Shown here: one piece after another, positions 23,485 through 34,439 of the stretch
Layout of the letters: every line of letters starts with the position of its first letter
Numbering within the stretch: position 1 is the first letter of the stretch
Assembly: GCF_030161475.1 (NCBI RefSeq)
Contig: NZ_BSUG01000023.1
Location: 25,014-89,013 of the forward strand
Reading direction: 5' to 3'
Length of the DNA stretch: 64,000 bases
Source: Tetragenococcus halophilus subsp. flandriensis
GTDB taxonomy: Bacteria; Bacillota; Bacilli; Lactobacillales; Enterococcaceae
Translations under genes and position numbers: made by a program
Notes under the pieces: model-generated
What the model saw: only the letters and a program-made list of their open reading frames with translations
The model's database searches: none
Told to the model about the DNA's origin: nothing

Positions 23485-25320
23485 ATGAAAAAAAAGGTTC
23501 GCTTTTTTCGATCAGTGAACTTTAAAATCGCCCTGACTTTTATCTTGGTTTTACTTGTTTCAATCGAGATTATCGGGGCGTATTTTATTCGCGGATTGGA
23601 ACGATCAACCATCGATAATTTCAAAGGCAATATGGATACACAGGCTGAAACGCTGGCGAGTACTTTAGGCAATCACTTAGGCAATCAAGATGATGAAGAT
23701 AGCGGCCAACAAAACGATGAACTGCAAAGAGTGCTTGATAATAGTGATTCTCCTGATGTATTGGAAATGAAAGTGGTCGATGAAAAAAATAATATTCGTG
23801 CAACAACCAATGTTGCAGAACGATATACAGTAGGTAAGAAAAATGATGATCCCTATATTGATGATTTTTCTACCAAGAGTTTAGTGGCTATTGATGAAGA
23901 ATCTTCTAATCGAGTGCAAATCAATGTACAGCCCATTCAAACCACAGGTGACACCGTAGCAGGGGCCTTGTATATTAGAAGTGATTTAGAACAACAATAT
24001 GAAGAGATCAATGATATTGCTTTAATTTTTATTACTTCTTCAGTGATTGCAGTATTTATCTCGATGATCGTGGCTGTTTTAGTGGCACGATCGATCACAC
24101 AACCAATTGGTGAAATGCGACAGCAAGCCCTTCGTATTGCTAAAGGAGATTATAGTCGTAAGGTCCAAGTCAAAGGAAATGATGAATTGGGTGAATTGGC
24201 ATCGACTTTTAATCAATTGGGCGAACGAATTGAAGAAACACAAGAAGCGATGGAATCAGAACGCAACCGTTTAAATAGTGTGTTATCTCACATGACAGAC
24301 GGTGTTGTGGCAACAGATCGTCGTGGAAAAGTGATTACTATCAATGAGATGGCTTTATCTTTACTAAATGTCGAACGTGAATCTGCAGTAAACCAATCAA
24401 TTTTGACATTGTTTGATATGGGAGAAGATTATACTTTACGTAAAATTTTGGAAAATCCAGAGGAAATTTTATTAGAGCGACCTTCTGCCGATAAAAATCT
24501 AGATAATGTTCTTTTGCGTGTGGATTTTTCCATGATTCGTCGTGATTCCGGATTTATTTCTGGTTTAGTGGCTGTTTTACATGATGTCACTGAACAAGAA
24601 AAAACCGAACAAGAACGACGCGAGTTTGTTTCCAATGTTTCCCATGAATTGCGTACACCTTTGACAAGTACTAGAAGTTATATTGAAGCTTTGTCGGAAG
24701 GAGCTTGGAAAGACGAAGAAATCGCGCCGAAGTTCTTGAATGTCACTTTAAATGAGACAGATCGCATGATTCGTATGATCAATGATTTATTGAGCCTTTC
24801 TAGAATGGATAGTGGAAATTATCAGCTCCAGTTGGAATATATTAACTTTAAAGAACTGGTAAATTTTGTATTAGATCGTTTTGATATGATGGTCGATGAG
24901 CAGGAAAAAAAATACCATATCAAACGTGATTTCACGAAACGAGAGTTATGGGTAGAAGTAGATACCGACCGCATGATTCAAGTGATCGATAATCTGATGA
25001 ATAATGCGGTGAAATATTCACCAGATGGCGGTACAATCACAGTGCGATTGGTGGAAACACACAATAATATCATCTTAAGTATCACCGACCAAGGTTTAGG
25101 CATCCCACCTAATGACATGAATAAAGTCTTTGATCGTTTTTACCGGGTCGATAAAGCAAGAGCGCGTAAGCAAGGTGGTACCGGCTTAGGTCTTGCGATC
25201 TCTAAAGAAGTATTGAAAGTTCATGGAGGTAACATTTGGGTGGAAAGTCGTGAACACGTTGGCTCAACTTTCTATGTTAGCTTACCTTATGAACCTTATG
25301 AGGAGGACTGGTGGGAATGA
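23485..25320 (+). CDS. walK: Sensor histidine kinase WalK (YycG)
   Basis: This encodes the 611-residue membrane sensor partner of WalR. Two membrane helices (about residues 15-36 and 178-201) flank an extracellular domain rich in acidic residues. They are followed by HAMP (202-254), a PAS domain (260-370), the dimerisation domain with His387 in NVSHELRTPL, and the ATPase domain with NAVKYSPDGG, DQGLGIP and GTGLGLAI. WalK controls WalR phosphorylation in response to the state of the cell wall, and WalH and WalI encoded next restrain it. The stop codon overlaps the walH start (ATGA). Confidence 0.95.
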   Translation: MKKKVRFFRSVNFKIALTFILVLLVSIEIIGAYFIRGLERSTIDNFKGNMDTQAETLASTLGNHLGNQDDEDSGQQNDELQRVLDNSDSPDVLEMKVVDEKNNIRATTNVAERYTVGKKNDDPYIDDFSTKSLVAIDEESSNRVQINVQPIQTTGDTVAGALYIRSDLEQQYEEINDIALIFITSSVIAVFISMIVAVLVARSITQPIGEMRQQALRIAKGDYSRKVQVKGNDELGELASTFNQLGERIEETQEAMESERNRLNSVLSHMTDGVVATDRRGKVITINEMALSLLNVERESAVNQSILTLFDMGEDYTLRKILENPEEILLERPSADKNLDNVLLRVDFSMIRRDSGFISGLVAVLHDVTEQEKTEQERREFVSNVSHELRTPLTSTRSYIEALSEGAWKDEEIAPKFLNVTLNETDRMIRMINDLLSLSRMDSGNYQLQLEYINFKELVNFVLDRFDMMVDEQEKKYHIKRDFTKRELWVEVDTDRMIQVIDNLMNNAVKYSPDGGTITVRLVETHNNIILSITDQGLGIPPNDMNKVFDRFYRVDKARARKQGGTGLGLAISKEVLKVHGGNIWVESREHVGSTFYVSLPYEPYEEDWWE

Positions 25321-26633
25321 AGTTTTCAAAATATTTTTTGTGGGTCGGTTTAGCCCTAATGATCATTTTAAGCTTTTATCTTTCTTACTTGATATGGGCG
25401 AGTCCAACGGTTGATGATCAAACGCTGGTTGAAGAAACAGAAGAAAGCCAGACAGAGGATGAGGAAGAAGAAGATTATATAGCCGCTGAAGATGTCTTTT
25501 TGCCTATAAAAACTGTTTATCAATCAGAAGATCAAACACAAGCTAGTAATACAGAAAGTTTATTGGAAGATTTGCAGACAGATATCTCACAAGCCGCTTT
25601 TAGCTCTTTGAATATTCAAAATTATGACTCAACTGAACAACTTGCTCAACAAACAAGCATTTCTGATGGTATCGAGATGGATTATGCTTCTTCCTTTCCT
25701 TTAAAAAAATACATTGATTTCTTTGGTATAGATTTGACAAATGAAGGAAATGAAGAAGACAGTTCATTTACATTTCAGTTGATTCAAATTGATTTTGCAG
25801 AGGAAAAAATTCGTTTTATTAATAAAGATGAACAATTATCTGCAGAAGCAGATATCCAATCTTCTTTAGATAGCATGAAAGATAGATTAAAAGAAGATTC
25901 TGTTGACTGGTATGATGTTGTTCAAGATGAACGGCTTGATTATTTTGAATATTTCAATGAGCAGCCAGTAAAATTGAAAAAGTTTAGTTATATTGCTTCT
26001 TCCAGGCCTTATACGGTTTTCCGTGATTCTTTTTTTACAAATCCGGATAATTTACGTAGTAATGATGACACGGAGAATTTGAATATTTACGATGGGTCGG
26101 AATCAATGGTCATTGAACCTGATAGCCAAAAGGTTGATTTTCAAGGAAACACTTCAGCACAAGAGGAATTTGATCCTTATAGGGATAGTTATCAATATAT
26201 TCGAAAACTGGGGACCAATTATGGTTCCATCCGCTTTTTAGATTCTATGCAAAATACCCTTGATTACCATATTTTTGTAGAAGGCTTTCCAGTCTTTAGT
26301 GATAGCGAAGAAGGAAAATTTTCGGTGGAGTTCTCAGATACTTCGCAAGAGGGTCAACGAAGTGTGGAAATTCAAGCCAATTTAAATATGATCCAAGTGC
26401 CGATTCCTTCTGATAGTGAAGTGGAAGTTCCTTCAGGAAAAGATGTTTTAGAAGATCTTTATTACACAGGAGCGGACCCAGAAAAATTACACAGTCTGGT
26501 CGTTGGCTACAGCTGGGAAAACATTGAAGATACTGGCGTGGTCGATTTAGAACCGGATTGGTATGTGCAATATGGAAATAGTTGGCACAAACCTGAAGAC
26601 TTAATGCAACAATTGCAAGAAAGCGGGGAATAA
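25317..26633 (+). CDS. walH: WalK-associated regulator WalH (YycH)
   Basis: This encodes a 438-residue protein with one N-terminal membrane helix (about residues 8-28) and a large extracellular domain that is strongly acidic near its start (EETEESQTEDEEEED). In Bacillus and relatives YycH forms a complex with YycI and WalK in the membrane and lowers kinase activity. The ATG at 25317 overlaps the walK stop and lies ten bases after AGGAGG; a GTG at 25311 is the alternative. The position between walK and walI and the architecture support the name, although sequence conservation in this family is low. Confidence 0.88.
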   Translation: MKFSKYFLWVGLALMIILSFYLSYLIWASPTVDDQTLVEETEESQTEDEEEEDYIAAEDVFLPIKTVYQSEDQTQASNTESLLEDLQTDISQAAFSSLNIQNYDSTEQLAQQTSISDGIEMDYASSFPLKKYIDFFGIDLTNEGNEEDSSFTFQLIQIDFAEEKIRFINKDEQLSAEADIQSSLDSMKDRLKEDSVDWYDVVQDERLDYFEYFNEQPVKLKKFSYIASSRPYTVFRDSFFTNPDNLRSNDDTENLNIYDGSESMVIEPDSQKVDFQGNTSAQEEFDPYRDSYQYIRKLGTNYGSIRFLDSMQNTLDYHIFVEGFPVFSDSEEGKFSVEFSDTSQEGQRSVEIQANLNMIQVPIPSDSEVEVPSGKDVLEDLYYTGADPEKLHSLVVGYSWENIEDTGVVDLEPDWYVQYGNSWHKPEDLMQQLQESGE

Positions 26634-26637
26634 ATAA

Positions 26638-27501
26638 ATGGATTTTAAAAAGATCGGTTGGATTTTTTTCTTTGCCTTTCTAGGATTGAATATATTTTTA
26701 TTTAGTATTTATAAAGAAGCAGATGGCCAAGATGACGTGGTTTATCGAACAGATCAAAAAGTTCCCATTGAAGACCGTCTGGATTCAGAAGATATAAACT
26801 ATAGCGGTGAGTTTTCTGAAAAGCACCAAAAAGGTTATTATATTAGCGGTAAACCTACTGATATGGATGATGCCCTGGATGAAGAACGTGATCGCCAAGA
26901 TGACCAGGATCTTTTACAAGATCAAACTTCGGTGGATGATAAAACACTTACCCATAGTTTGACAGAAGAAAATGCGATCACCGATACTTCTCAGACAACA
27001 AATGTATTAGAGCAATTTTTACAAGAAGAAGATCAAGTGTTATTTGGAGACGAATATAGCTATTTAGAAAATGTTTCAAGCTTTAAGGGAGATTACCCAT
27101 CGTTAATTGCAGCACAAAGTTATGAGGGTATTCCTATTGATGATAGTTCGAGTCGGATTGAAATCGAGCTGTCAAATGAAGATGATAAATGGGTTTTAAG
27201 TAATTATACACAAACGCATATTTCTGATTTGATTCCCTTGCGAGAAGCAATTTCTTTATATTCAGAAGAAGAGGTTATCAACACCTTATATGTAAACAAC
27301 AAAATTCCAAGTGGTTCTGAGATCAAATGGCGCCACCTAGCCTATACTTTAAACTTAAAAGTACGTGGACAAAATGTTTATGTACCTGCTTGGTTTGTGG
27401 CGATCGAAGATGAAGATGGACAGACCCAAATTGAAAAAGTCAATGCGCTGACGAATCGAATCATTACAAATACTACAGTTCAAACGGTAGAAAATTCCTA
27501 A
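26638..27501 (+). CDS. walI: WalK-associated regulator WalI (YycI)
   Basis: This encodes a 287-residue single-pass membrane protein: a short cytoplasmic start, a helix at about residues 7-25 (IGWIFFFAFLGLNIFLFSIY), and an extracellular part. The C-terminal YycI domain includes EVINTLYVNNKIPSGSEIKWRHLAYTLNLKV. It works with WalH to modulate WalK. It begins four bases after walH with a weak ribosome-binding site inside the end of that gene. A long acidic linker of about residues 80-120 is notable. Confidence 0.88.
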   Translation: MDFKKIGWIFFFAFLGLNIFLFSIYKEADGQDDVVYRTDQKVPIEDRLDSEDINYSGEFSEKHQKGYYISGKPTDMDDALDEERDRQDDQDLLQDQTSVDDKTLTHSLTEENAITDTSQTTNVLEQFLQEEDQVLFGDEYSYLENVSSFKGDYPSLIAAQSYEGIPIDDSSSRIEIELSNEDDKWVLSNYTQTHISDLIPLREAISLYSEEEVINTLYVNNKIPSGSEIKWRHLAYTLNLKVRGQNVYVPAWFVAIEDEDGQTQIEKVNALTNRIITNTTVQTVENS

Positions 27502-27553
27502 AAAGGTATGTATAATGAAATTAGTTTTTATGTTAGAGAGGAAGTCACGCGCA

Positions 27554-28360
27554 GTGGAGAAAGAAAATGCATTTCAAGTAAGTGTTTTAGCCAGTGGCAG
27601 CACCGGTAATTCATTATATATTGAAACACCTAAAAAGAAAATTCTGGTAGATGCTGGTTTAAGCGGAAAAAAAATTACTTCATTGCTTAGTGAAGTCGGA
27701 CGAAAGCCGGATGATTTAGATGCGATTTTTGTTACCCACGAACATCGTGATCATATTCATGGTGTGGGCGTATTATCACGTAAATATCATTTGGATATTT
27801 ATGCCAATGATAAAACTTGGCAAGCAATGTCGCCTTTAATCGGTAATGTCGCACTTGAAAATCAGCATTCCTTTGAAATGGGGAAAGTTTTGACTTTTGG
27901 CGATATGGATATTGAAAGCTTTGGCGTTTCACATGATGCGGCTGCTCCGCAATTTTATCGCATTCACAAAGATGGAAAGTCATTTGTGGTATTAACTGAT
28001 ACTGGCTATTGTAGCGATTATTTGCGCGGGGTCGTACGCGGCGCAGATGCTTATTTGATTGAAAATAACCACGATTTAGCGATGTTGCGTTCAGGTAAGT
28101 ATCCTTGGAGTTTAAAACAGCGGATTTTAGGTGACCGCGGTCATTTATCAAATGAGGATAGCGCGCTTGCGATGACAGATATTTTGACAGATCAAACTCA
28201 ACGCATTTATCTAGGACATTTAAGTAAAGAAAACAATTTAAAAGAGTTAGCTCATTTAACCATGGAAAATACTTTAAAAGAACATGATTTTGGCGCAGGC
28301 GAAACCTTCCAAGTTTGTGATACAGATCCAGAACAAGCGACAAGTTTGTTTGCTATATAA
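27554..28360 (+). CDS. walJ: MBL-fold hydrolase WalJ (YycJ)
   Basis: This encodes a 268-residue metallo-beta-lactamase-fold protein related to YycJ/VicX, a nuclease-like enzyme linked to cell division and DNA replication. The metal motif is VTHEHRDHIHG (HxHxDH), preceded by SVLASGSTGNSLYIETPKKK and the second-sphere DTGYCSD and GHLS histidine. I place the start at the GTG at 27554 because the family normally begins a few residues before SVLASGS; an in-frame ATG at 27515 is also possible. It is the last gene of the wal operon and is followed by a terminator. Confidence 0.9.
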   Translation: MEKENAFQVSVLASGSTGNSLYIETPKKKILVDAGLSGKKITSLLSEVGRKPDDLDAIFVTHEHRDHIHGVGVLSRKYHLDIYANDKTWQAMSPLIGNVALENQHSFEMGKVLTFGDMDIESFGVSHDAAAPQFYRIHKDGKSFVVLTDTGYCSDYLRGVVRGADAYLIENNHDLAMLRSGKYPWSLKQRILGDRGHLSNEDSALAMTDILTDQTQRIYLGHLSKENNLKELAHLTMENTLKEHDFGAGETFQVCDTDPEQATSLFAI

Positions 28361-28367
28361 GGAAAAA

Positions 28368-28398
28368 GACATCCGAAACTTAATCGGATGTCTTTTTT
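28368..28398 (+). terminator. Terminator of the wal operon
   Basis: GACATCCGA pairs with TCGGATGTC, followed by TTTTTT. Confidence 0.9.
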
Positions 28399-28409
28399 GC
28401 TGTGAATCA

Positions 28410-28488
28410 CTACGATTTAGCGACCGAAGGGGAGCTAAGAGTAGCTGATGAACAGTACTAGGACGAGCGAAAGCGAGGCGTAGCGTCC
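28410..28488. repeat. GC-richer structured intergenic element
   Basis: Between the wal terminator and a convergent protease gene lies a segment clearly richer in GC than its surroundings. One imperfect stem pairs CTAC...TTAGC (28410-28421) with GCTAA...GTAG (28434-28444), and a second pairs GGACG (28461-28465) with CGTCC (28484-28488) around repeated GCGAAAGCGAGGCG. It has no ORF. It looks like a mobile or dispersed repeat, or a structured RNA, rather than a gene; its identity is unknown to me. Confidence 0.45.
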
Positions 28489-28491
28489 GAA

Positions 28492-29124
28492 TTAGTTTCC
28501 CGCTATTAAGACGAGATTTGCAATAACGACTAAGCTGTTCATGCCGACATGGCTAATCATAGAAGTCCAAATCTTGCCGGTTTTTTTATAAAGTAAGCTA
28601 AGGAAAAAGCCCAGACAAAAGTATAACAGTAGATGTCCATCTTGATGGACAACAGCAAATATCAGCGAACTAACAATAATACCTAGCCAAGGATAAGCAA
28701 ATGAATCAAACAGACCGATCAGAGAACGACGGAAGACAAATTCTTCCATAATCGGACCGCCGACCATTGCTGCTAGAGCAAATAAAGGTTGACGTAAGAC
28801 GATCCCAATAATATTTTGTGTATTTTGTGATTCAATCGGTACGCCGAAAAATTGTTCTATTTGCATAATTCCTGTTTGCAAAAGTATGGCTAGAAAAATC
28901 CCGACGATCCCCCAAAATAAAGTAGGGAGTAGGTTGATCTTGTTTTTTTCAAAGCTTAATTTACTTGTTTGCTTAAGATATAAAAAAATCATAAAAGCAG
29001 CGCCTAAAAGATAAGTAACTGTGGTGGTATTCGTACTGGCTTGGCTCGTTGGTGCAAAGATGGGCGCAAAAAAAGCAATAATATACATAAAAATGGTCAA
29101 TAAACTATATTTTCTAACAGACAT
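28492..29124 (-). CDS. CPBP family intramembrane metalloprotease
   Basis: This encodes a 210-residue membrane protein of the CPBP/CAAX-protease (Abi) family. Motif 1 is EEFVFRRSL (EExxxR), motif 2 is FAVVHQDGHLL with its histidine, and motif 3 is ISHVGMNSLVV (HxxxN); together they place the catalytic glutamates and histidines in the membrane. About six hydrophobic helices are visible. Members process prenylated or peptide substrates and sometimes give bacteriocin self-immunity. It converges on the wal operon, where many relatives carry the protease gene htrA instead. AGGAG precedes the ATG. Confidence 0.85.
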   Translation of the reverse strand: MSVRKYSLLTIFMYIIAFFAPIFAPTSQASTNTTTVTYLLGAAFMIFLYLKQTSKLSFEKNKINLLPTLFWGIVGIFLAILLQTGIMQIEQFFGVPIESQNTQNIIGIVLRQPLFALAAMVGGPIMEEFVFRRSLIGLFDSFAYPWLGIIVSSLIFAVVHQDGHLLLYFCLGFFLSLLYKKTGKIWTSMISHVGMNSLVVIANLVLIAGN

Positions 29125-29276
29125 TAGCGACTCCTTTTTCTGAGAAATTTTTTATCAATTTACTTATTATACAAAAATCAAGTCAGATTGACAATTGTCA
29201 ATCATTTAGTCGATAACTTCGGCCTTAAAAGTGACTGACTTTTTTTGACTTTTGTAAAAAAATTTGTTCTAACTAC

Positions 29277-29343
29277 TTGCAATATTAGTAAAAAATGATA
29301 ATATTGAAATTGTGAGTTAGCACTCTATATTAATGAGTGCTAA
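29277..29343 (+). promoter_or_regulatory. groESL promoter with CIRCE operator
   Basis: A -35 TTGCAA at 29277 and -10 TAATAT at 29299 (16-bp spacing) precede a perfect CIRCE element at 29317-29343: TTAGCACTC, nine bases, GAGTGCTAA. HrcA is expected to repress groESL here. Confidence 0.92.
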
Positions 29344-29386
29344 TAACAGAAAATTAAATGAAAGATTTTATTTGGAGGGATTTCTC

Positions 29387-29671
29387 GTGTTAAAACCATT
29401 AGGCGATCGCGTATTGATCGAAGTTTCGGAAGAAGAAGAAAAAACAGTTGGAGGCATTGTTTTAGCATCCACTGCGCAAGAAAAGCCACAAACTGGTAAA
29501 GTTGTAGCTGTCGGTCCAGGACGTACACTAGATAATGGTGAACAAGCAAAGGTTCCTGTAAACGTCGGAGATACTGTTTTATTTGAAAAGTATGCCGGCT
29601 CTGAAGTGAAATATGACGGACAAGACTACATGATCTTTTCAGCAAAAGACATTGTAGCAATTGTAGAATAA
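29387..29671 (+). CDS. groES: Co-chaperonin GroES
   Basis: This encodes the 94-residue lid subunit of the chaperonin. The N-terminus [11 protein letters not shown], the mobile loop [29 protein letters not shown] and the C-terminal [17 protein letters not shown] are all canonical. The start is the GTG at 29387, eight bases after TGGAGGG; the longer reading from 29333 would begin inside the CIRCE element. GroES caps the GroEL cavity during ATP-driven folding. It is followed by groEL after 29 bp. Confidence 0.96.
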   Translation: MLKPLGDRVLIEVSEEEEKTVGGIVLASTAQEKPQTGKVVAVGPGRTLDNGEQAKVPVNVGDTVLFEKYAGSEVKYDGQDYMIFSAKDIVAIVE

Positions 29672-29688
29672 AAAATACTTTATTTTGA

Positions 29689-31341
<1,653 letters not shown>

Positions 31342-31350
31342 TAGCTTTAC

Positions 31351-31392
31351 AAAAAATCCTTGGACAAATTAAATGTCCAAGGATTTTTTTTT
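31351..31392 (+). terminator. Terminator of groESL
   Basis: AAATCCTTGGACA pairs with TGTCCAAGGATTT, followed by a run of T. Confidence 0.92.
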
Positions 31393-31429
31393 GCGTTATC
31401 GTAGTTAGCAGAAAGAGACTATGCGAATT

Positions 31430-31675
31430 GCTATACATTCAACATAGAATTCTATTTTCTTTGAGCTATCCATTCAAATTCCTCATTGTTTTCTGGTTCC
31501 TCTGAGCTATCCGTTCAGATTCCTCATTGTTTTCTGGTTTCTATGGGCTATCAATGCTTATTCAACATAGAATTCTCGTTTCTATGAGCTATCGGTAACT
31601 CATTCACCATAGAATTCTACTTTCATTGTTGGACCGCCACCGTTAGCACATAGAATTCTCATTCCGTTGTTCTTA
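31430..31675. repeat. 41-bp tandem repeat array, family C
   Basis: Units ending in GAGCTATC (or GGGCTATC) finish at 31470, 31511, 31552 and 31593, exactly 41 bp apart, with decayed units continuing to about 31672. Inside the units are CATAGAATTCT blocks, and in one unit CATAGAA and TTCTATG form an inverted repeat. The array lies between the groEL terminator and a convergent SDR gene; the rest of the gap to 31880 holds nothing recognisable. Confidence 0.82.
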
Positions 31676-31881
31676 ATTAATGTTAAACACATGGCTTCAT
31701 TGTTTTCTTGTGCTTAATTCAAAGAAAAATTAGGAATATATAATAAATGATGCAATTAGTCGCAGCATTTTGATAAAGTAACGTTCTTAAACACGGTTAA
31801 CAACATAATTTTTAAATTCTACTGTGATTAAAAGATAATAGTAACATCATTTTTGTCATCCTATGTGATTGTTTAATAGAA

Positions 31882-31928
31882 AAAAGATACAGACTAGTTT
31901 GTACGATAAAATTAGTCTGTATCTTTTT
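31882..31928 (-). terminator. Terminator of the SDR gene
   Basis: AAAAGATACAGACTA pairs with TAGTCTGTATCTTTT; on the minus strand a T run follows. Confidence 0.85.
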
Positions 31929-31931
31929 GTT

Positions 31932-32759
31932 TTATAAATAATTTGCTAGACTGTCTTTTGTTATTTGCTGCAGTTTTTCTCTAGCTGCTTTATCGTAAGC
32001 TTGTGGGTTCGCTTGAGCTTGGGTTTTACCTTCAAAATATTCGCCTGTAACTTTATCTAAATCTTTTGATGTGGCAAGAAATTCAACGGCAGAAAAGCCT
32101 TTTTCCACTGAAGTTTGCGCTGGACCGAAATGATCAGATACCATGTTTGTACTCATTAGTGTTGATGGATGTAGCGCATTGACGTGAATTTCTTTTTCCT
32201 TTAGTTCAGCTGCAAGGTCAAATGTAAACATGATCAAAGCTAATTTACTGCGCTCATACGCTAAATAACCTTCATAATGCTTTTCCATATTGATATCATT
32301 AAAATCAATAGGCGCTTGGCCGACTGAAGCAACGTTAATGATTCTCGCATCATCGTTGATAACAGGAAGTAACTTTTCAGTCAGTAAAACTTGCGCCAAA
32401 TAATTGATGCTCCATCTTAACTCATAACCATCTTGACTCAATTCACGTTGCTTTTGCGATTTCGGACCACCACCAATACCAGCATTGTTTACCAAAAGAT
32501 CAATTTTTTCATTATTTGCTATAATCTTTTCAGCTAACTGTGCTACTGAGTGAAGCGAAGAAAAATCGCCATTAAAATATTTTAAATCCTGATTACCGGT
32601 CGTTTGTTTTATTTCTTCAACGGTGTTAAAACCTTTTTCTTCATTTCTTCCATGTAATAAGATCCTTGCGCCTTGTTTTGCAAAACGTTCAGCTGTCATT
32701 CTTCCCAGACCATCTGTTGCGCCAGTAATTAAAACTGTAGATTCTGCTAATGCTTTCAT
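31932..32759 (-). CDS. Short-chain dehydrogenase/reductase
   Basis: This encodes a 275-residue SDR oxidoreductase. The cofactor motif is TGATDGLGRMTAERFA (TGxxxGxG), followed by NNAGIGG, the catalytic serine in NVASVGQ and the YxxxK pair in YERSKLAL. The arrangement resembles retinol-dehydrogenase-like SDRs that use NADP(H). The start is the ATG at 32759, eight bases after GGAAGG; a GTG at 32768 is in frame. It is monocistronic and divergent from pncB. The substrate is unknown. Confidence 0.87.
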   Translation of the reverse strand: MKALAESTVLITGATDGLGRMTAERFAKQGARILLHGRNEEKGFNTVEEIKQTTGNQDLKYFNGDFSSLHSVAQLAEKIIANNEKIDLLVNNAGIGGGPKSQKQRELSQDGYELRWSINYLAQVLLTEKLLPVINDDARIINVASVGQAPIDFNDINMEKHYEGYLAYERSKLALIMFTFDLAAELKEKEIHVNALHPSTLMSTNMVSDHFGPAQTSVEKGFSAVEFLATSKDLDKVTGEYFEGKTQAQANPQAYDKAAREKLQQITKDSLANYL

Positions 32760-32888
32760 TGAGCGCACCTTCCTTTTGTGAATTTTAATGCTTTATTTTA
32801 GCATAACAAAAAATCATATTTAGTAAAATAAAAAGGAAACATACAGTCTTTCTATAATATTTTCCTTATTTTAAGTGTTATTATTACA

Positions 32889-32918
32889 TTGCTGTTATTA
32901 TCTTTGTTATAATATAAT
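32889..32918 (+). promoter_or_regulatory. pncB-nadE promoter
   Basis: A -35 TTGCTG at 32889-32894 and -10 TATAAT at 32913-32918 are 18 bp apart, 29 bp before the pncB start codon. Confidence 0.6.
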
Positions 32919-32946
32919 GGAGAAAAATTGAGGGAGTCTGAGTGTA

Positions 32947-34413
32947 ATGAATAAAACGTACAAAGATGATAGTTTAGCACTGCATACGGATCTTTATCAA
33001 ATTAATATGATGAAAACTTATTGGGAACTAGGGCGTGCTGATAAGCATGCTGTTTTTGAGTGTTTTTTCCGGGAAATGCCGTTTAAAAATGGTTATGCAG
33101 TATTTGCTGGTTTGGAGCGTTTGGTTGATTATTTAAAAAATTTGAAATTTACTGAATCAGACATTGAATATTTACGTTCAGTAGAAAATTATCCGGAAGG
33201 TTTTTTGGATTATTTAAAAAACTTCTCTTTTAATTGTACTGTTCGTTCAGCTAAAGAAGGAGACTTGGTTTTTGCTAATGAGCCGATTATTCAAGTAGAA
33301 GGGCCTCTAGCTCAAGCGCAATTAGTAGAAACTGCTATTTTAAATATCGTTAATTTTCAAACTTTAATTGCCACCAAAGCAGCCCGTATCAAGTCTGTTA
33401 TAGGAGAAGATCCGCTCTTGGAATTTGGTTCAAGACGTGGACAAGAGATGGATGCCGCTTTATGGGGAGCTCGTGCTTCCTATGTGGGTGGTGCTGATGC
33501 TACGAGTAATGTACGCGCCGGTAAAGTATTTGGTATTCCAGATGCGGGGACCCATGCACATTCACTTATTCAGTCTTATGGCAATGACTACGATGGTTTT
33601 ATGGCTTATGCTAAAACGCATAAAGATTGTGTCTTTTTAGTGGATACCTATGATACATTAAAACTAGGCGTGCCAAATGCGATTCGTGTGGCTAAAGAAT
33701 TAGGCGATCAGATCAATTTCTTAGGCGTACGAATTGACAGCGGAGATATGGCCTATATTTCCAAAAAAGTTCGAGAGCAGTTGGATGACGCTGGTTTTCC
33801 TGAGGCGAAAATTTATGCCTCCAATGATCTTGACGAAAATACGATTTTAAATCTAAAAATGCAAAAAGCCAAAATTGACGTCTGGGGCGTGGGAACGAAT
33901 CTGATTACCGCTTATGATCAACCTGCATTAGGTGCGGTTTATAAATTAGTTTCGATTGAAGATGGGCAAGGTGAAATGGTCGATACGATCAAACTTTCCA
34001 GTAATGCAGAAAAAGTAACAACGCCTGGAAAAAAACAAGTATGGCGTATTACGCGCAATTCAGACGGAAAATCACAAGGGGACTATGTCACTTTGTGGCA
34101 TGAAAAACCTAACGAACAAGAAAGTATCTATATGTTTCATCCAGTCCACACTTATATTAACAAAACTGTTACTGATTTTACTGCTCGCATTCTTTTACAT
34201 GATATTTTTGCAGAAGGTAAACTGGTTTATGATATGCCTTCTTTAGAAGAGATCAAAGAATACTCTGAAAGTTGCCTAGCTTCCTTGTGGGAAGAGTATA
34301 AACGTGATTTAAATCCACAACCTTACCCAGTAGATTTATCGACAGATTGTTATAATCATAAGATGAGACTTTTGAATAAAGTTCGTCAAGAGGTAGAAGA
34401 TATAACATCTTAA
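32947..34413 (+). CDS. pncB: Nicotinate phosphoribosyltransferase
   Basis: This encodes a 488-residue nicotinate phosphoribosyltransferase, the first step of NAD salvage from nicotinic acid and PRPP. Near the start [14 protein letters not shown] is the family hallmark; later [30 protein letters not shown] and [10 protein letters not shown] form the phosphate- and ring-binding sites. The long form with a C-terminal extension ([14 protein letters not shown]) is that of Firmicutes. It is in an operon with nadE 26 bp downstream, which gives the first and last steps of the pathway together. Confidence 0.95.
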   Translation: MNKTYKDDSLALHTDLYQINMMKTYWELGRADKHAVFECFFREMPFKNGYAVFAGLERLVDYLKNLKFTESDIEYLRSVENYPEGFLDYLKNFSFNCTVRSAKEGDLVFANEPIIQVEGPLAQAQLVETAILNIVNFQTLIATKAARIKSVIGEDPLLEFGSRRGQEMDAALWGARASYVGGADATSNVRAGKVFGIPDAGTHAHSLIQSYGNDYDGFMAYAKTHKDCVFLVDTYDTLKLGVPNAIRVAKELGDQINFLGVRIDSGDMAYISKKVREQLDDAGFPEAKIYASNDLDENTILNLKMQKAKIDVWGVGTNLITAYDQPALGAVYKLVSIEDGQGEMVDTIKLSSNAEKVTTPGKKQVWRITRNSDGKSQGDYVTLWHEKPNEQESIYMFHPVHTYINKTVTDFTARILLHDIFAEGKLVYDMPSLEEIKEYSESCLASLWEEYKRDLNPQPYPVDLSTDCYNHKMRLLNKVRQEVEDITS

Positions 34414-34439
34414 TTGTTATATATGTAGGAGGAATTATT

